DNA from: Cynocephalus volans
Lineage: Eukaryota; Chordata; Mammalia; Dermoptera; Cynocephalidae
Assembly: GCF_027409185.1 (NCBI RefSeq)
Contig: NC_084463.1
Location: 110,842,133 to 110,906,132 of the forward strand
Direction: 5' to 3'
Length of the DNA stretch: 64,000 nt
Shown: positions 22,816 to 36,800 of the stretch, in pieces
How the letters are laid out: every line of letters begins with the position of its first letter
Position numbering within the stretch: position 1 is the first letter of the stretch
Notes under the pieces: generated by a model
What the model saw: only the letters and a program-made list of their open reading frames with translations
Database searches by the model: none
What the model was told of the DNA's origin: nothing
Translations under genes and position numbers: made by a program

Positions 22816-24604
22816 AGCCAATAGCCCCCAGTGCAGAGTTCTCTGTGGAACTTTTTTTGAGCATGTGACTTAAGCTTGGAGGCCTATGTAGGATCCATAA
22901 AGAGAAAGATGCAACAGAAGCTGCAAGTTCACCCATCTAACCACATATGGCATTGAAGTGATAGATGAAAATGGCTAACCTGCCTTTAGGGACCAGGCCC
23001 TGCCAGGGTCTGAGGCAGGAAGCAAGCAACTGAGTGACATGAATGGGTGCTGAGCTTTAAGGCAGAATAACTCCACCCACCAGGAAAATGTGTGTGCCCA
23101 TGTAGAAATCCTGGTCTTTATCAATCAGGTTAACAACTCCTCCTTGTATGAGGGGAAATTAGAAAAGGGAGGCATAGCGGTGGGAGCAAATATGAGAATA
23201 ATCTGTTGCTTCTATTGCAGTATGAAGTGTTCCACAGTTCTGGTTGTTTCCATATTATTTTTTTCCTCCATGTAGCTGCAGACCACTCAGCTGATGCCCT
23301 GAATTATTATTATGTCATTGTGACTGAGCATCTTAGTGCTTTGATCTACTTGCATTGGGGTTTCAGATGCAGGTCAAGGTCCCCTGCAGACAGAGCATTG
23401 TTTCAGTCCAAGTTGAGATTAGATTTGCCTCTTGCTTCTGCCCATACACCAGTCCATACCTATGGTGAGTTGACATTGTCTCCGATGCTATCAGTGACAT
23501 ACATCTCATCCTGCCCTCCTTTCCAGATTTACCACCTAGGCATACTTTACATGCCGGGTCTTCAGATTTAAACATGTCCTCCCCATACCTATACTACATA
23601 GAAGTTTCTGTTATGTTCTTTAGGTTGATAGTCTATCTTTAATAGATTCTTTTAAAAAAACCTACTAATGGAGAAAACATGACTTGATTTTAAGATATTT
23701 GCTCACGATACTATAGTTTTATGACATCTAAGTCTTTGTTATTACTATTTACATTTACAATATTGACCATTGCTGAAATGATAATCTTTATAGGTAAAAG
23801 AACATATATAGTGGAGTACTACTCAATTAGGTCTTTTGGTATTTATGAAGACTTTATTTTTAATTTTGTCTTTTTTTGATTGCAGAAGAATGTCTTCAGC
23901 TTAGCTGAAGGCAAAACCCAAGCAAAATAACAAGTGGAATAGTAACAAAAAAGTCTGGAAGTGCCTGAAAAGGGTTCTAATTTCCAGAAAATGATAGTAT
24001 TTACGGAAGAATTCCAGATTGCCAAGAAAGCATCCTAGATTTTAAAGACTAAAATAAAAATCTAGAAATCAAGGAACCAAGATCAAGGAACCAAATTTTT
24101 GCCAATATTTATTAGATTTGTGGTTGCTGAGGGAGCTCAGCTTTCTTTGAATTGATCACAGTCCAAAACACACTGCAGTTTCTCTGTTAAAATAAATATT
24201 AATATGACTTACAGAGGTGAGTCAATTGCCAACTCAGAGAGTAAAGGTCAAGTACAATAGCCTTTATGCATTCTTCTGGCTTGTTCACACTGCTTTCTAT
24301 ATCAAAAGAAAGTTGTCAACAAGAACAAAATTTAGGTGAGCAGGACCAATTGACCCTTTACTGAATGATCTTAACACTTAATAACTGGATAAAGGTATGA
24401 CTTGCAGCTCATGAAATCTCACATTCATTCAGCAACATTTACTGAGAGGCTACTCTTTATGTGCTAACTTTGCATATACTACACAAGTGCTAAGAATGCA
24501 AGGAGAAGTCAGATATGTACACAATTAGCAATGACATATGCTAACAAAGATTTATAAACAAATTGCAAAGAGAAGCAATGAGAAGGATTCATTAATGTGG
24601 AGGA
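22816..24604. other. Intergenic, no recognised element
   Basis: No repeat family or gene recognised; an open frame at 23206-23571 has no recognisable domain. Confidence 0.4.
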
Positions 24605-25010
24605 GGCAGCCTTCTAAAAGGGTTCCCAGTGATCCCCATTTCTTGGTATTCATGCCCTAGTTTAGTCCCCTTCCCTTAAGTGTGGACTGGACATAGTGAC
24701 TTGCTTTCAATGAATAGAATATGGCAAAAGTAGAGGGATTAGGTCTCAAAGATTATGACTTTCCTCTTGCTAGCACACTCCGTCTCTTGATCTTGTTTGC
24801 TTACTTTGATAAAGCAAGCTACCATTTTGGGAGATGTCCCAATAGAGAGGTCCATATGGGAAAGAACTGAGGGCAGCCTTTGGCCAACAGGAAACAAGGA
24901 AATAAATCCTGGTTTAACAAACTGTACTAAACAACCATGTGAGTGAACCTGGAAGTGAATTCTGCCCCAGTCAAACCTTGAGATGACTATAGCCCTGGCT
25001 GACGAGGGGG
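24605..25010 (+). repeat. LTR-like medium-reiteration repeat, family not assigned
   Basis: Text such as agtgatccccatttcttggt, gagaggtccatatgggaaag and aaccttgagatgactatagcc is from a common mammalian repeat whose name I cannot give with certainty. Confidence 0.4.
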
Positions 25011-25142
25011 TATAGTACAGATTAAATTCTGGAATGGTAAATGGTCTTGTGCAGCTACAGCATGAGGTATCCTTGCAGAAATGAATAAGGTTTGAGATGA
25101 GGATTGGAGGCCAAATTGTAAAATGTATTTAGTGTCATTTTT

Positions 25143-25745
25143 ATCAGTCAGGGTTCCCTTACAGGAAACAGAAACCTCTCCAACTATTTTAAACAGAAAA
25201 AGTTTAATACAGGAAGTTAGGTATTTATAAAATTGTCAGAAAGCCTAGAACAATGATTTCTAATCTCAGCCCCAGGAATGGCTCCCAGATCAATATCTCT
25301 GAACTGGCCCAGTAGGGAAGTTTCTATCTCTTCCATAATAAGAGATGTGGGGAAACAGGAGACAGCTACCACTACAGCCGCAACTGTCTCTACATCCATG
25401 AAGTGAGTGACTGGGCTTAGAATCTAAATCTGATCTCTGCTATCACTGTGATTGCCTCTCAGCACCCATGATTCTGGAACTTTGCTGCAGAAAAACCTAG
25501 TATCTCCATTGATGGTGCTCGCCTGAAGCAATAGCTGATGTAGCATGAAGTTGGTCTCTCCTTCCTTCTGCCTTCTAACTCACATGGGCATGGATTAATT
25601 GGTGGATTGAATTTGCATCCAGAAGCCTACCTTTAGAGAGTCTGGGAAAAGCAGTTTTAGTTTCCATCCTCTGAAGTTTAGGAAGGCACACATTTGAAAT
25701 GGATGCTGAATGCCAACTTGCCATATCCATCAAGTATAACAATGT
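25143..25745. repeat. LTR/ERVL-like repeat, family not assigned
   Basis: Begins tatcagtcagggttccctta and continues caggaaacagaaacctctcc and aagtttctatctcttccata, a recurrent mammalian interspersed sequence. Confidence 0.4.
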
Positions 25746-26559
25746 GTTTAGACTTGCTTCTCGAAAAAATGGGGAGCCCTCAAAGGTCTGATGAATGACA
25801 CAAGCTCTGTACTGAAAAAAATTCAACCTGGTAGGTTAAAAGGATGAACTGCAAGTGTGACAGAGAGGTTGCCAAGACTGGAAAGAGGGAGAGAAATGGT
25901 CTAGATAAAAAGCAATGAGTGCTTGAACTCCGATTTGAGAAGTAGCATGGAGAGATCAGAGAATGTGTAAGAGAAAGTCAATTGAGGTTATTCCAATTCA
26001 GTTGATATTTAATGCTATCATTCAAGCTCTATGTATCCTAATGATAGAACTTCAGGGACTTTATTTTCTTACTTTATTGTCATTTCTTACTTTATTATTT
26101 TCTTTATCCTTTATTAATCTTAGACCTCTGTGGTTCAGGCTTGGAGTGAAGCTGAAGTGAAAGAAACACAACACAGCAACCAAAATTAACCTGAAAACAA
26201 TCCTTTACTTGCATTTCTCAAAAACTATGAAAGGAATCTAAATACATATGCCACAGTGAAGTTTATAAAATTTTCTTTCCTGTCCTGTCTACTCCCATCA
26301 TTCTGCAATGACTCTGAGGCATCACCCTCCGTAAATCCCCAAACGCCTCTCAATACTTAGCCCCATGTGGTGATTTTTTCTCTTCCCCATTCCCCTTCCT
26401 TCCTTGTCTCCTTCTTGTTCCTTTATCATATAGGTGACCTAGACTCTCTCCAGCAAGGTAAGTCCTTCCTTCTTATAAAAGGAGATGAGGGAGAACATAG
26501 ACTGGCAGAGGAGTAAAGGTCATATGTTAGTAATATTCGTCCTGCCACAAGTCTCACTG

Positions 26560-27750
26560 TCAACTATTAGATATCTCTTTATTCTTTTACATTCAAACTA
26601 GTCTTTCCCTATTCCTTCCTAAGTCCTCAACTGTCACTTATATGTTAATAGCTTAAAAATCTTTATCTTTAGACCTGCCTTTCCCCCAAATCTAAAATTT
26701 TACCCACCTCTTAAATACTGCCACCAGAATATTCTGTTTCCGTACCACAAACAACACATAACCACGCCAAGCTCATTATCTTCTCTCTCAAATGTGCTTG
26801 CCTTTTCTTTGTCCCCTAGCTTGGTTAGTGAAATCACCATTCCTGTAGCTGCCCAAGTTGAAAATCGCACTGTCATCTTTGAGTTATTTTCATATATAAT
26901 CCATTAGCAAATATTTCTGATTTTAGTCTCAGAAATGTCTCTGGAATCCATATTCTGTTCATTAATTTGCATTGACATTGCCTTAGTCCAAGCTCATAGC
27001 ATTTCACACCTACCGTCTTTGTTTTGCTGTCCCTAATCCCCCTTCTCTCTAGTTCAGCGATTCCCATTCTGTGACCAGGGGCCTACTGGATCAGATTCTC
27101 TGGGAGTTTTTTGCTTTTGTTTGTTTGCTTTAATACAGATCCCTAGGTCCTAAACATGGAAAAACATTCTGATTCTATTGGGCTGGGATAGGGCCTGTGA
27201 TTTTGAGCTTTTACAAATCTCCTTAGATGGGTCTGATAATCAGCTAGGTTTGGTATAACAATTTCTTTAGGCCATATTTTACAATATTGCCACTAGAATC
27301 ATCTTTTGGAATCCTCAAAAATCTTATGTCACTCTGATAATCATAATGCAGTGATGCTTTTCTGCGACCAACAGAGAAAGTATTTAGCTGAGGAATGAAC
27401 ATGCCACAGAATTTGTCACTTGCATACCTTCCCAGCCTTATTTTTCTCCATCTCTCCCTACTGCCATGACACCCTGGGCTGCAGCCACAAAATGCAATGG
27501 GCTGTCTTGGGAGTATTGCTTCCTATTTCACATCTCTGTGCCTTTGCAAAACCCCATCACCCACAATGTTGTTTTCTCATCTTTTTCTGTCAGAAATTTT
27601 ATGTATCCTTAAAGGCCTAGCTTAAACACTACCACCTTCTTGAACCCTTTCCAGATAAAACGTCAGAAGTAGTTTCTCCTGTGAGTTCCCATAGCCTATA
27701 CCTTATAGCACTTCGCATCATAGTTAGGATCAAATTACCATGCGTTGAAA
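26560..27750 (+). mobile_element. L2 LINE 3' part interrupted by a MER5-like element
   Basis: Sense L2 text on both sides (ctgcccaagttgaaaatcgc, tccaagctcatagcatttca, cctttgcaaaaccccatcac, gcctagcttaaacactacc). Bases 27058-27265 are a MER5-like hAT element (gcgattcccattctgtgac ... gggcctgtgattttgagc) inserted in it. Confidence 0.6.
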
Positions 27751-28239
27751 ATTGCCTCTCTCTTTTTCCAGATACTGCCTTTATCTTTGCTTAATGGTGG
27801 TGGTGCATGTATATAGTGGACAAGGGTGGGGTTGAAGGGAGGAATGTGGAAGGAGAGACAATTAGGAGGGTAGAAGGAATTAGATCCCAATTATTGGACT
27901 TGTTTACCTGTGCTCTCAGCATGTCAACATAATCCTGAAAGGTTATCTTAATTGCAGCCAGAGATTATTTCCTCTAGTTGGTGGGAAAATGCCAATCTTT
28001 GACTAGTCTGGAGTAAAATGAGAAAAATCTGGTCTATGTAGTGAGTTTTTCATAAAACTAGATTTATTTAGTGACTTCTCTTTATTCTGATTTTATATCC
28101 TTCCTTTTTGCTAGTTTTCATAAAATGATAGTGATGTTAAATAGTAGTGTAATTTTCAGATGTCTTTATCTGAAAATAATTAAAAAGTTGGAAACTCTAT
28201 ATTGCTTCTCAAATTTAAAAAAGAGTCATCGGTCTATGA

Positions 28240-29408
28240 GATTGGAAACTCTTGGGACTGCTGTTGCTTAGGTTGCTGGGAGAAGGCCAAGAAACAATGA
28301 CTGGGAAGTAGCACGAGTGCCTAGATCTCAGTTGTTTCTAATACCGTTCTCTCTCTGTCTCAACCCCCCCCCAAACAAAAACAACAACAACAAAACAAAC
28401 AAAAAAGCTGATTAGGGCTGCTTGGACAAATGCCTGGTTCTAGAACTACACCACCAAATATATACCAGATGAGTCTGGAGCATTTTATAGTGCCAGAAAG
28501 TAAGGAAGTGCCCCATAAAAATACCGCAGTGAGAGTGTGTTAAAGGGACACAGGAGCAAAACTGAAAGAGCTCCCAATTGTCAACATCAGAACAAATTGA
28601 GCCACAAAATAAAAATAGTATTGGATTATAGCCTAAAGTAGAAAATAAATATTCTTGAGCCTGTACTGATATAAATAAATGATTAAATAAATAAGGGAGA
28701 ATAGATCAATCACCTGTGCCAGGAAATTCCAAAAAATTTATGTAGATATTCTGCCCTCAGTGAGGCAGAGCATAGCTCCCCTCTGTTTAAGTATGGGCTA
28801 TGCATAGTGACTTCTTTCCTAATAATACAGTATAGAAAGAGGAGAAAAAAGTAACTTTGCAGTGGAGAAACCTGACGGTCATTTCATAAGCCAGGTGCTC
28901 AAGTTTAACCTCAACTGTGATCAGTCATGTTCACAGGTACCCTTGATATGATGTGAACATGGTGTGTACGTGGTTTTCCTTCCCAAAACACATAACCTCA
29001 CTGTAATCATGAAAAAACATCAGAGAAATCCCAGTCGAGGGACATTCTGCATAATATTTGACCGCAACTACTCAAAACTGACTAAGTTATCAAGAACAAG
29101 GAAAGTCGGAGAAACTGTTACAGCCAAGAAGAGCCTAAGGACACATGATGACTATATGTAAGGTGGTATCCTGGATGAGATGCTGGAACAGTAAAAGGAT
29201 ATTAGGTAAAAACTAAGGAAATCAGGATGAAGTATGGACTTCAGTTAATAGTAACATGTCAATATTGGTTCATTAATTGTGACAAAGGTACTATAGTAGT
29301 ATAAGCTGTCAATAGTAGGGAAAACTGGGTAAAGAGTGTATGGGAACTCTTTGTACTATCCTCACAATTATTTTTGTAAATTTAAAGCTATTCTGAAATA
29401 AAAAAATG
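28240..29408 (+). mobile_element. Old L1 (L1M-type) 3' UTR and end
   Basis: Contains gtgccccataaaaatacc, tgaacatggtgtgtacgtgg, gtcaatattggttcattaat, gggaactctttgtactatcc and gctattctgaaataaaaaaatg, in the order of an L1M 3' end. A C/CAA-rich tract lies at 28366-28405. Confidence 0.6.
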
Positions 29409-29998
29409 TATCTAAAAAACAGTGAACTGTCTTCTATATACTAAAGGGGGACACTTAAATTACATCAGCATTGTTCGAAAATTGGGGCATTTCATGGGGA
29501 ACATACTGAGAGGAGAGTACTCCCATCTGATTTTAGTATTATTAAAATGCTCTTAGGTCAAACCTGACCTCACATATAGACTATTACGGGGGTAAACGAC
29601 TAAATTTTATTTACTTTTAACTGTAATGAACTGACAAATAATTGTTTTTCTTCATGTTTGGAGGCTTAGAACATTTTCTTTTTGGTGTGAGTGACTCTCC
29701 CATTCCTTAGTAAGAATTTATTACTTGCGTGCTATTATTACTATCGTCTTCACAAGCCTGTGCTTCCCTAGAGCAATTGATTTTGCTTTGGTCACTAGCC
29801 GAAGGTCTAGAGAAGAGCAATAAAAGGTAGGATCCTTTGGTCTGGAAATCATTATGATTCAATTCTGTTCAAGTCAACGGACATTTATAGACTCCAAATG
29901 TGAGCAAGCCCTGTTCTGGGTCTTGAATCATCTGCTTTACTCCAGCTTTCTACCCTTAGAAATCAGCTTGTTTTTATTGGACCCACATTGTCATGTTA

Positions 29999-30455
29999 TG
30001 TTGGGCCCATTTTTAGGAGCAAACATTATCTGTGAGCCACATGGTGCCTACGGGTGGAGGATGAAGATGGTGCCCACGGGAAGTAGGGGAGGCATAACCC
30101 AAGATAGCTCCAAAAGGTTTTTATTGGTCCTCCAGTATTTCTGCACTCATGAACCCTGCGTGATCACTACGCTCAACATGTTAGTACAAAATGCATGCCC
30201 ACGTGATCCTTTAATTGATTGGTTAGTTCATGGAAAGCCCCTACTTGCTTGCTTATATAAATTGCACTGCAACGGCAATAAAGTAGAACTGCCCTGACAG
30301 AACGCCTGCGGCGTCTGAGTGGCTCTTTCACGGGGCTGGGTTGGCAGGCAGCAGGCTCACTTTTCCCCAAGATCCCTCGGTCCCAACACCAGGGGTAATC
30401 CTGTTGGCTCCTTCTCCTTCTGGGTCTGCGGGAGGACCCCAGGTGTGCCCCCGCA
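29999..30455 (+). mobile_element. Solo ERV LTR with a 6-bp target duplication
   Basis: The element runs TGTTGGGCCC ... GCCCCCGCA (457 bp) with TG/CA ends, flanked by atgtta at 29993-29998 and 30456-30461. It has a TATA box (cttatataaat) at about 30250 and AATAAAGTAG near 30279. The spacing gives a short R region, and the U5 is GC-rich. There is no internal proviral sequence. A 6-bp duplication is typical of class II (beta-like) elements; class is inferred from that alone. The open frame at 29854-30297 is incidental. Confidence 0.82.
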
Positions 30456-31112
30456 ATGTTAATAATCGGTAGTGGCCTGGCCTTTATAAAAAACATGCAG
30501 TTTTACATGGAATTCAGGATGGATCTATTATGTTTGAGCCTGGGAGACAGGCATGAAGGAGAGGGATTTCTGGACAGGGAGATCCTTTGTACCACTAGAA
30601 ATGTCATCATATGGCTCTCTACCTGCCTCTTTTGAAGACTGGCTTTGGTGAGCTGGATTGCAGGTCTGAACTGGGGGGTCCCTTGTATCCTTCCAATTTC
30701 TCTTTGTTCAGTGGAGAATAAAGAGAACTTGACTAGGAAGAAGGAGACTTCTAGACAAGGTTCTATCTCCAGCTAGATGTGACATTGAGATTTTTTTTTT
30801 AACTCTGTAAAAAAAGAGTTTCGAGGAGCTTATCTTGGATCTTTCAGAGCCTTACATTTTCTGACCATATGAGCTGGACCAGGTAGGCCTTTGTTGAGGC
30901 TGATGTCTGCATCAATGAGGGAGCAGTTCTCAAAGTTCTTTGGTGGTTCTCTTTTTTCCTTGTCATTGCCAAGGGATTTAAGAAAGATTCCCTGAAGCTG
31001 ACCCAGGAGTCCTGAATTGCTTTCTTTCTTTGATCTCTGTTGTTTTGGCAAGTGACTGATTTCAAGCTTGCATACCAGAACAGTTTACATCCCTATCTTG
31101 TAATCTGCAAGA

Positions 31113-31355
31113 GAAGCATGGTGGTGTAGGGAAAGAAGCGTGGGCTTTTTAGTCAGTCTGACCTGGGATTGAATCCTACCTTTACCATTTCACCAGACCT
31201 GTGACCCCAGCAAGTGATTTAACTCCTCTAAAAATCCAGTTTTCTAATTAATAAAAAATGACAGTAATAATCCATACCTCTCAGGGAAGGTGTGGAGATT
31301 AAATGGGACAACATGTGAAATGACTGTCACTTAGGTACTCAATAAATATTAGTTT
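31113..31355 (+). repeat. MIR SINE
   Basis: tggtggtgtagggaaagaa, gacctgggattgaatcctac, ttaggtactcaataaatatt in MIR order. 30462-31112 shows nothing recognised. Confidence 0.75.
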
Positions 31356-33699
31356 CCTTCCTCCCTCTTTTTCTCCCTCACTTTCTCCCTTGCATAATGA
31401 TGGAAGTTACGTTTTCATCGGTATGTTTGCACATGACATTTGGGCTACTGAGTGATTATATGTGGCTGAGTGAGGTTTTTTCTCCCTTTTGTCTTCCTAG
31501 GTAGGACACACGCCTGTCTAAAATAACAGAAGGTGGTAGCCTCCTACTCTGTAGTATATGCCCACAAGATGGGAGATGTAGTGTGGAAGATCTGATTATT
31601 TTTCAGCTAACACACATAAGAGGAAGACCACTATTTAAGCTCTTTCCCTTTTTCCTTCTTCGCTCCCTGGGAGCTAGATGAAGCTGATAAAGCTTAGGGA
31701 CTGACAAACCAGTTTCAAACACAGAGACCAAGGTGGCCAGGCAAATGATGTAAACGAGTGACATGGGCTGGGTGTGGAAAAAAGGCAACAGTATTACAAG
31801 ATCCACAGGAAATGGCACCTTTACTTTGGCATGAGGGTGCAGTAGAGAGGGAGATGGACTGTGGTGAAAGGGAGAGCACACAGCCCACTCAAAGGGGACG
31901 GCCACTACTCACAATCACCTAATTATTGCTCTGAGGGAATATGGGTTCTCCGTCTCCAGATCTTCCCACTTTTCAAGAGCACCTAGAAATGTAAACATGT
32001 GAGATCTCTAGATTTTTAGTTCTTGACAAACCAAAATTAATGTAGACCAACAATTAATTGTAGGCCAAAAAAAAAGACTATGCCTGTATTTATGGTCTTC
32101 GAGCTGAAAGGACCATGGAGCTGTGGGGTTACTGGTAAGGGGAAGAAGGGATCTGGCAGTCTCGGGGGAAGACTGGAGAGTGGGAGAGAGTAAGCTAGAG
32201 AAACAGGACAAATCAGCTATCCTGAATCTCCAGCTCCCCTGTGAACTCTGAAATGGGTTGGAATGAAGGACCTGACTCCCAGGTAAAGGTCTATTTAATG
32301 TGTGCGTACTTGGCCAACTTAAAATAAAACCATTTGAAGCAACAACAGTCCCACATGGTAATGTATGTACTGTTGGATTTACACGTTTGTATTTTAACAA
32401 CCAAAGTTGTCCCTTTTACTTTTTGCAAACTACAGGTTATGATTTGGTTCTTTAATTTTGCATGAAAAGTATAATGCATCTATGTAAGTAAGAAAGCAAA
32501 GAGATTTTCTAAATGTTTTAATTTTGCAGGGTCACAAATATTTCTCCACCTCTCAGGCTCTTCTTGCTGGAAGAAGGAGAGCTAGTGATCCATTTGTTAA
32601 TGCTTTTAAAAAACGTGCTTTGGTGTGTAGAGGTAATAACGTACTTCTTAGTTATGTTAATAATAAATTAAGGTTTTAATGATTGCCATATTAGAAAAAA
32701 TGAGTGAATGATTAGTTTCAGTAAAAAAAATATTAGTTTGGAATTATGTAAGCTAGGGATAACAAAACCGAAAAAAATTAGCTTCAGACAGAATTCTACT
32801 ATATGAAATTTTTTGATGAATTACAGAATGTAATATCTTGCACAGCACCTGACATATAGTAGATATTCAGCAAATGTTTCTTTTACACAGTAATTTTCCT
32901 CAGTAATAATTTCTGTAACTCAGCTAAAAACAGAAATTTGTAAGAGTATTTTTTTTTGTTTTCTTGTAAAAGTATATTTTTCTAGAGAAAATAGCAGCAG
33001 TACAAAGAAAAGAAAGTATATATATGTTCTAAAAAGTAATTCCAACCCAACTGAGTCAGAGAAGAATACTTTGCCCCTGTCTGTGTTTATAGTGCCTGCT
33101 GACAATGTGCTGTCAGTGTGCTCAGCCTCATTCTATTTCTCTATTTATTTTGATTTTACAGAGATTAGGTCTCAAGTCATGGCAATCTCCATGGCTTTCA
33201 GTTGCTGGAATTTTCCCTCCTTCTTTTGCTCTTGCCTGGCTCAGAAGAACATGCCAGGTGGTATAAGTGTTTCCCTTTCAGAGCTGAAGAAATATCTGGG
33301 TTGTGGAAACAGCAGAGAAGTCTTTGGTCTCCGTGACCCTTTGGCTCTCAACTCACCTAGACTGAGCCAGCCTGAAGGCCTTTTTACTGATTAGCTGTTT
33401 TAGGTCCTTGTACTTTGCAAAGCTCCTTTTTCCCACTGGGATGTTATTAGGATGTAGCAAGGCTAGAAAGGCTGTGGGAAGCTTTGGAGGTAGGAGGATA
33501 GGATCCAGAAAGGATTGCAGTAGGAAGAAGGGAGCTACCTTTGGTGAACTCCATAGTCCAAATGCGGCCCTGAACTGATTCTAGTTAGGAAGCAAGGGTG
33601 GACTTTGGTTCTTTGGCCCTTTTAGTTTCCCCAGCTGGGGCCAGGATATTCATCAGAAAAGAAACCAGCCTCAGGTGCGTCTTCTCATTTATTTTTCAT
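31356..33699. other. LYVE1 3' UTR and downstream flank
   Basis: The right part must include the LYVE1 3' UTR, whose end is not fixed. A MIR/L2-type 3' end lies at 32822-32880 (cacagcacctgacatatagt). The rest is unrecognised. Confidence 0.4.
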
Positions 33700-33886
33700 C
33701 TAAACTTCAGCTTCCAGGCATCGCACTGTAGTTTTGTTTGGACTCTTGGGCTCTTCTGAGTTTTTATCAGTTTTCTTTGATTCCTCGTTAGAGTTGCTAT
33801 CATCAACCTTCTCCTCCTTCACTACTTTGGTTTCAATCATTTCCTTCTGCTTATCCTTGTTCATAAAAGGGAAGGCCTTCACATAC
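33700..33886 (-). CDS. LYVE1: LYVE1 exon 6 coding part (cytoplasmic tail and stop)
   Basis: The acceptor is gcctaaag|GTATGT at 33886 and the stop TAG/TAA-type codon is at 33702-33700. It encodes [20 protein letters not shown]... ending VRCLEAEV. The 3' UTR runs left of 33700. AATAAA-type motifs on the minus strand occur immediately after the stop (about 33685) and near 33142, with an ATTAAA near 32294. Which is used cannot be decided from sequence. Confidence 0.95.
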
Positions 33887-36800
33887 CTTTAGGCACAAAC
33901 ATAAAATTAAAGTGAGGGACTTCTATGTAACACACATAACAATAGATAATGCTTTGTCTGCGATGGCACATATTGGCACAGTACTCTGGGTACCTTTATT
34001 TCAGAGTGATGCTAACACATATGTGCTCAAATACATTAACCCATCTCCACCTTAATGGATTCATTTAAATGGGAATATGTTTACAGGCCAAACTTTAGAC
34101 TGACCTCATAGCTCTTCCACCAAAAACAAAGAACTAAAAATCAAATAAGGTATATAAATTTTTCCCAGATGTCAGTCTTTTCTTTGTATTTCTTGATTTT
34201 CAAAGGCATAGTCATTGACTGATACCTAAAGGCTGGGTGACAGTTTTGTGCTGAAATAGTAGGAAAGATTGGGGGGTAGGGAGGAGAGGTGAGATGAGGG
34301 AGAAAATTTACAGTATAAGAGGACTGCCATCTCCATTTTGACCAATAAAATGCCAATAACAACCCTGGAAAAACACAAGATAGGGAGGTGACAAAGGTGT
34401 GCCCCAAACTCCACCTTTTGACGTAGCAAACGGCTAGACCAGCTGCAGCACCAAAGAAGAGAAGGGCAAGCACCAGCAGGGCCGTCGGAACACCTGGAGG
34501 ACACAGAGACATGGTCTGTTGGTCCTTCACTTATGCATTGTATGTACTGCTCATTTAACCTTTCGTCTTTTTTTTTTTTTTTTCTGGCAGCTGGCTGGTA
34601 CTGGTATGGGGATCTGAACTCCTGACCATTTAACAATTCATCTGCTTCTTGCTTGTAGAATCCTTGGCCTTGCTCTCATGTTCTCTCTATTCTATAGGAG
34701 GCAATATGTCAGATAGAGCTCATTTCCTCTCTGTGGCCTTGAGATGATTGTCTGGAGCTAATTAACGGCAAGACCTTTACTTTTAAATAGGAAAAAAAAA
34801 ATCCTTTCCAGTCGTAGGCATTTAAGGTATATATATATTTAAAAGAACTTGTACATAGTCATTTATTTTTAAAAGTCTTTGAGTTTTCAACAGTGAAACT
34901 CTTATACTCACAATTTTTAGATTAATCACTAAGGTTCTTTACAGCTATCAAGTTCTATGACTTTATGAAAGTTGAGTTTGTGCTAAGCTTTTATTTGTAT
35001 TTGGCAGGTCCTGAGTGCCCAGTCAGGAGGCAGGCTGGATTCTATGCATTGTCTGTTACACATAAACACGCATACACACATAACACAGACACAGAAAGCA
35101 TTTACCTCCAAATCCAGCAGCCTCAGTTTTGAATGCTGCTGTATTTTCAATATATGATTCAGTTTCTGTAGACACAGTGCTAGTTTCTATAAAATCTTCT
35201 GTGATGCAAATCAATTTTTTTCTCCGTGGAGTAGAAGTGGAAGCCGGAGCAGGAGGAATAGCACGAGCAGGTGTTGTGGAGTAAGGGGATGATGCTGAAT
35301 ATGTACTGTCACTGACAGTAAATTCTATTGTGTGCGTTGTGGTTTGAGTGTTAAATATGGGATCTCTGGTGGTGATGATTTCTGGAGAGCATGAGTTAAC
35401 CCAAGTATCTGTTGGGAGAGGGAAAATTGAAGTAAATATTGCAGCAGCCTCCTAACTGTTCTTTCTGCCTCTAGTCTTACTACCCTCCTACCCCCCACAC
35501 CCAAGCCCTTTACATTGGGGCAGAATGGTCACACCGAAATGCAAATCTAATCATGTCACTTCCTTGCTTAGAATCCTTCAGTAACTGCCTCTGCTGCATG
35601 GCCTGTATGCCTCCATGATCTGGCCCCTGCTATTGTTGCCAGCCTCATCTGCTCTTTCTCTCATTGCTCCTGCCATACTGAGGTTTCTTCCATTCCTTGA
35701 TATGCTTTCTCTCACATCCAAGGCTTGCACCATGATGCTTCTCATTTCAGACTCATTATCCCCTTTTTATTTAGCTGACTCTTACTTATCCTTAAGGTCT
35801 CAGATTGACTATTTCTTTCCCAGGCAGTCTCGTTGGCTAAATTGGGTTTCTAGGCATATGTTCCTGAACCTCCATGTGCTTCTCTTGTCACAGTTTTCAT
35901 TATACTCTTCCCCACTGGACCATGACCTCCTTGGAGGCAGGAACCCTGTCTTTCTTAGTCATCATGGTATGTGCACTGTGTCAGGCATATAGTGCATGCT
36001 CAATAAATATTTGATAAATAAGAAAGGAAGGAGAAGTGAAAGGAAGGAAAGAGTAGATGGGGAGGCCAAATATACACATGTGATGCCACTTCAGGACAAA
36101 GATCTGCTAAGACCAGATTTCTCTGGGTTCATCAAGAAAAAGTGAAAAAAAGGGGGATCGGGAGAGGGATATGGGTTTGCTTTCCAATTTGTTGAATGTG
36201 GCAGAGAGGAAACTAACATTTGTTGAGTTTCTTACTCTGAGTCAGCAATAGTACTAGGTGTTTAATTAGATATTTCATTCAACGATTTTTTCAAACCCTC
36301 ATTTATACAGGAGGAAACTGAAGTTCAGAGGAATTGAATAACTTGCCCAAAGTCACATAGCTAGTAAATGGCAGAGCCGTGCAATATATTATAATATGAA
36401 TTTGCATCTGTTTTAAAACCCTAATTATTTGTGGTAGTGAATAGTATCAGTTGGAATGTTAACTATGAAGAAAAAGTTATTCTATTAAGTTGATTCAGTT
36501 TTGAAAATTAAATTAAATACCGGTCAAAGTCATGGATACTACTGATAAAACATTTTGACCACACATGCACTGTCAGTTTTTATACTATTCATTTTACTTT
36601 GAAAAGACCTCTACTCAAATAGACATCATCCTCGGCCTTCTCTGCTCTAAACTTTTACCCACATTTCTGATTTTTGAGCACATGCTAAGTTCTTCCCTCA
36701 GAAAATGAACATTTTCAAATATTGGGGAGGGGCAGAAACACACTAAGCTCAACATACTATGTTGGGAACTGAAAATACAGAGACAAATAAGTCATGGCTC

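Noticed and set aside
29854-30297. 147-codon plus-strand open frame
   Set aside because: It crosses the 5' edge of the solo LTR at 29999 and has no protein similarity I can see.
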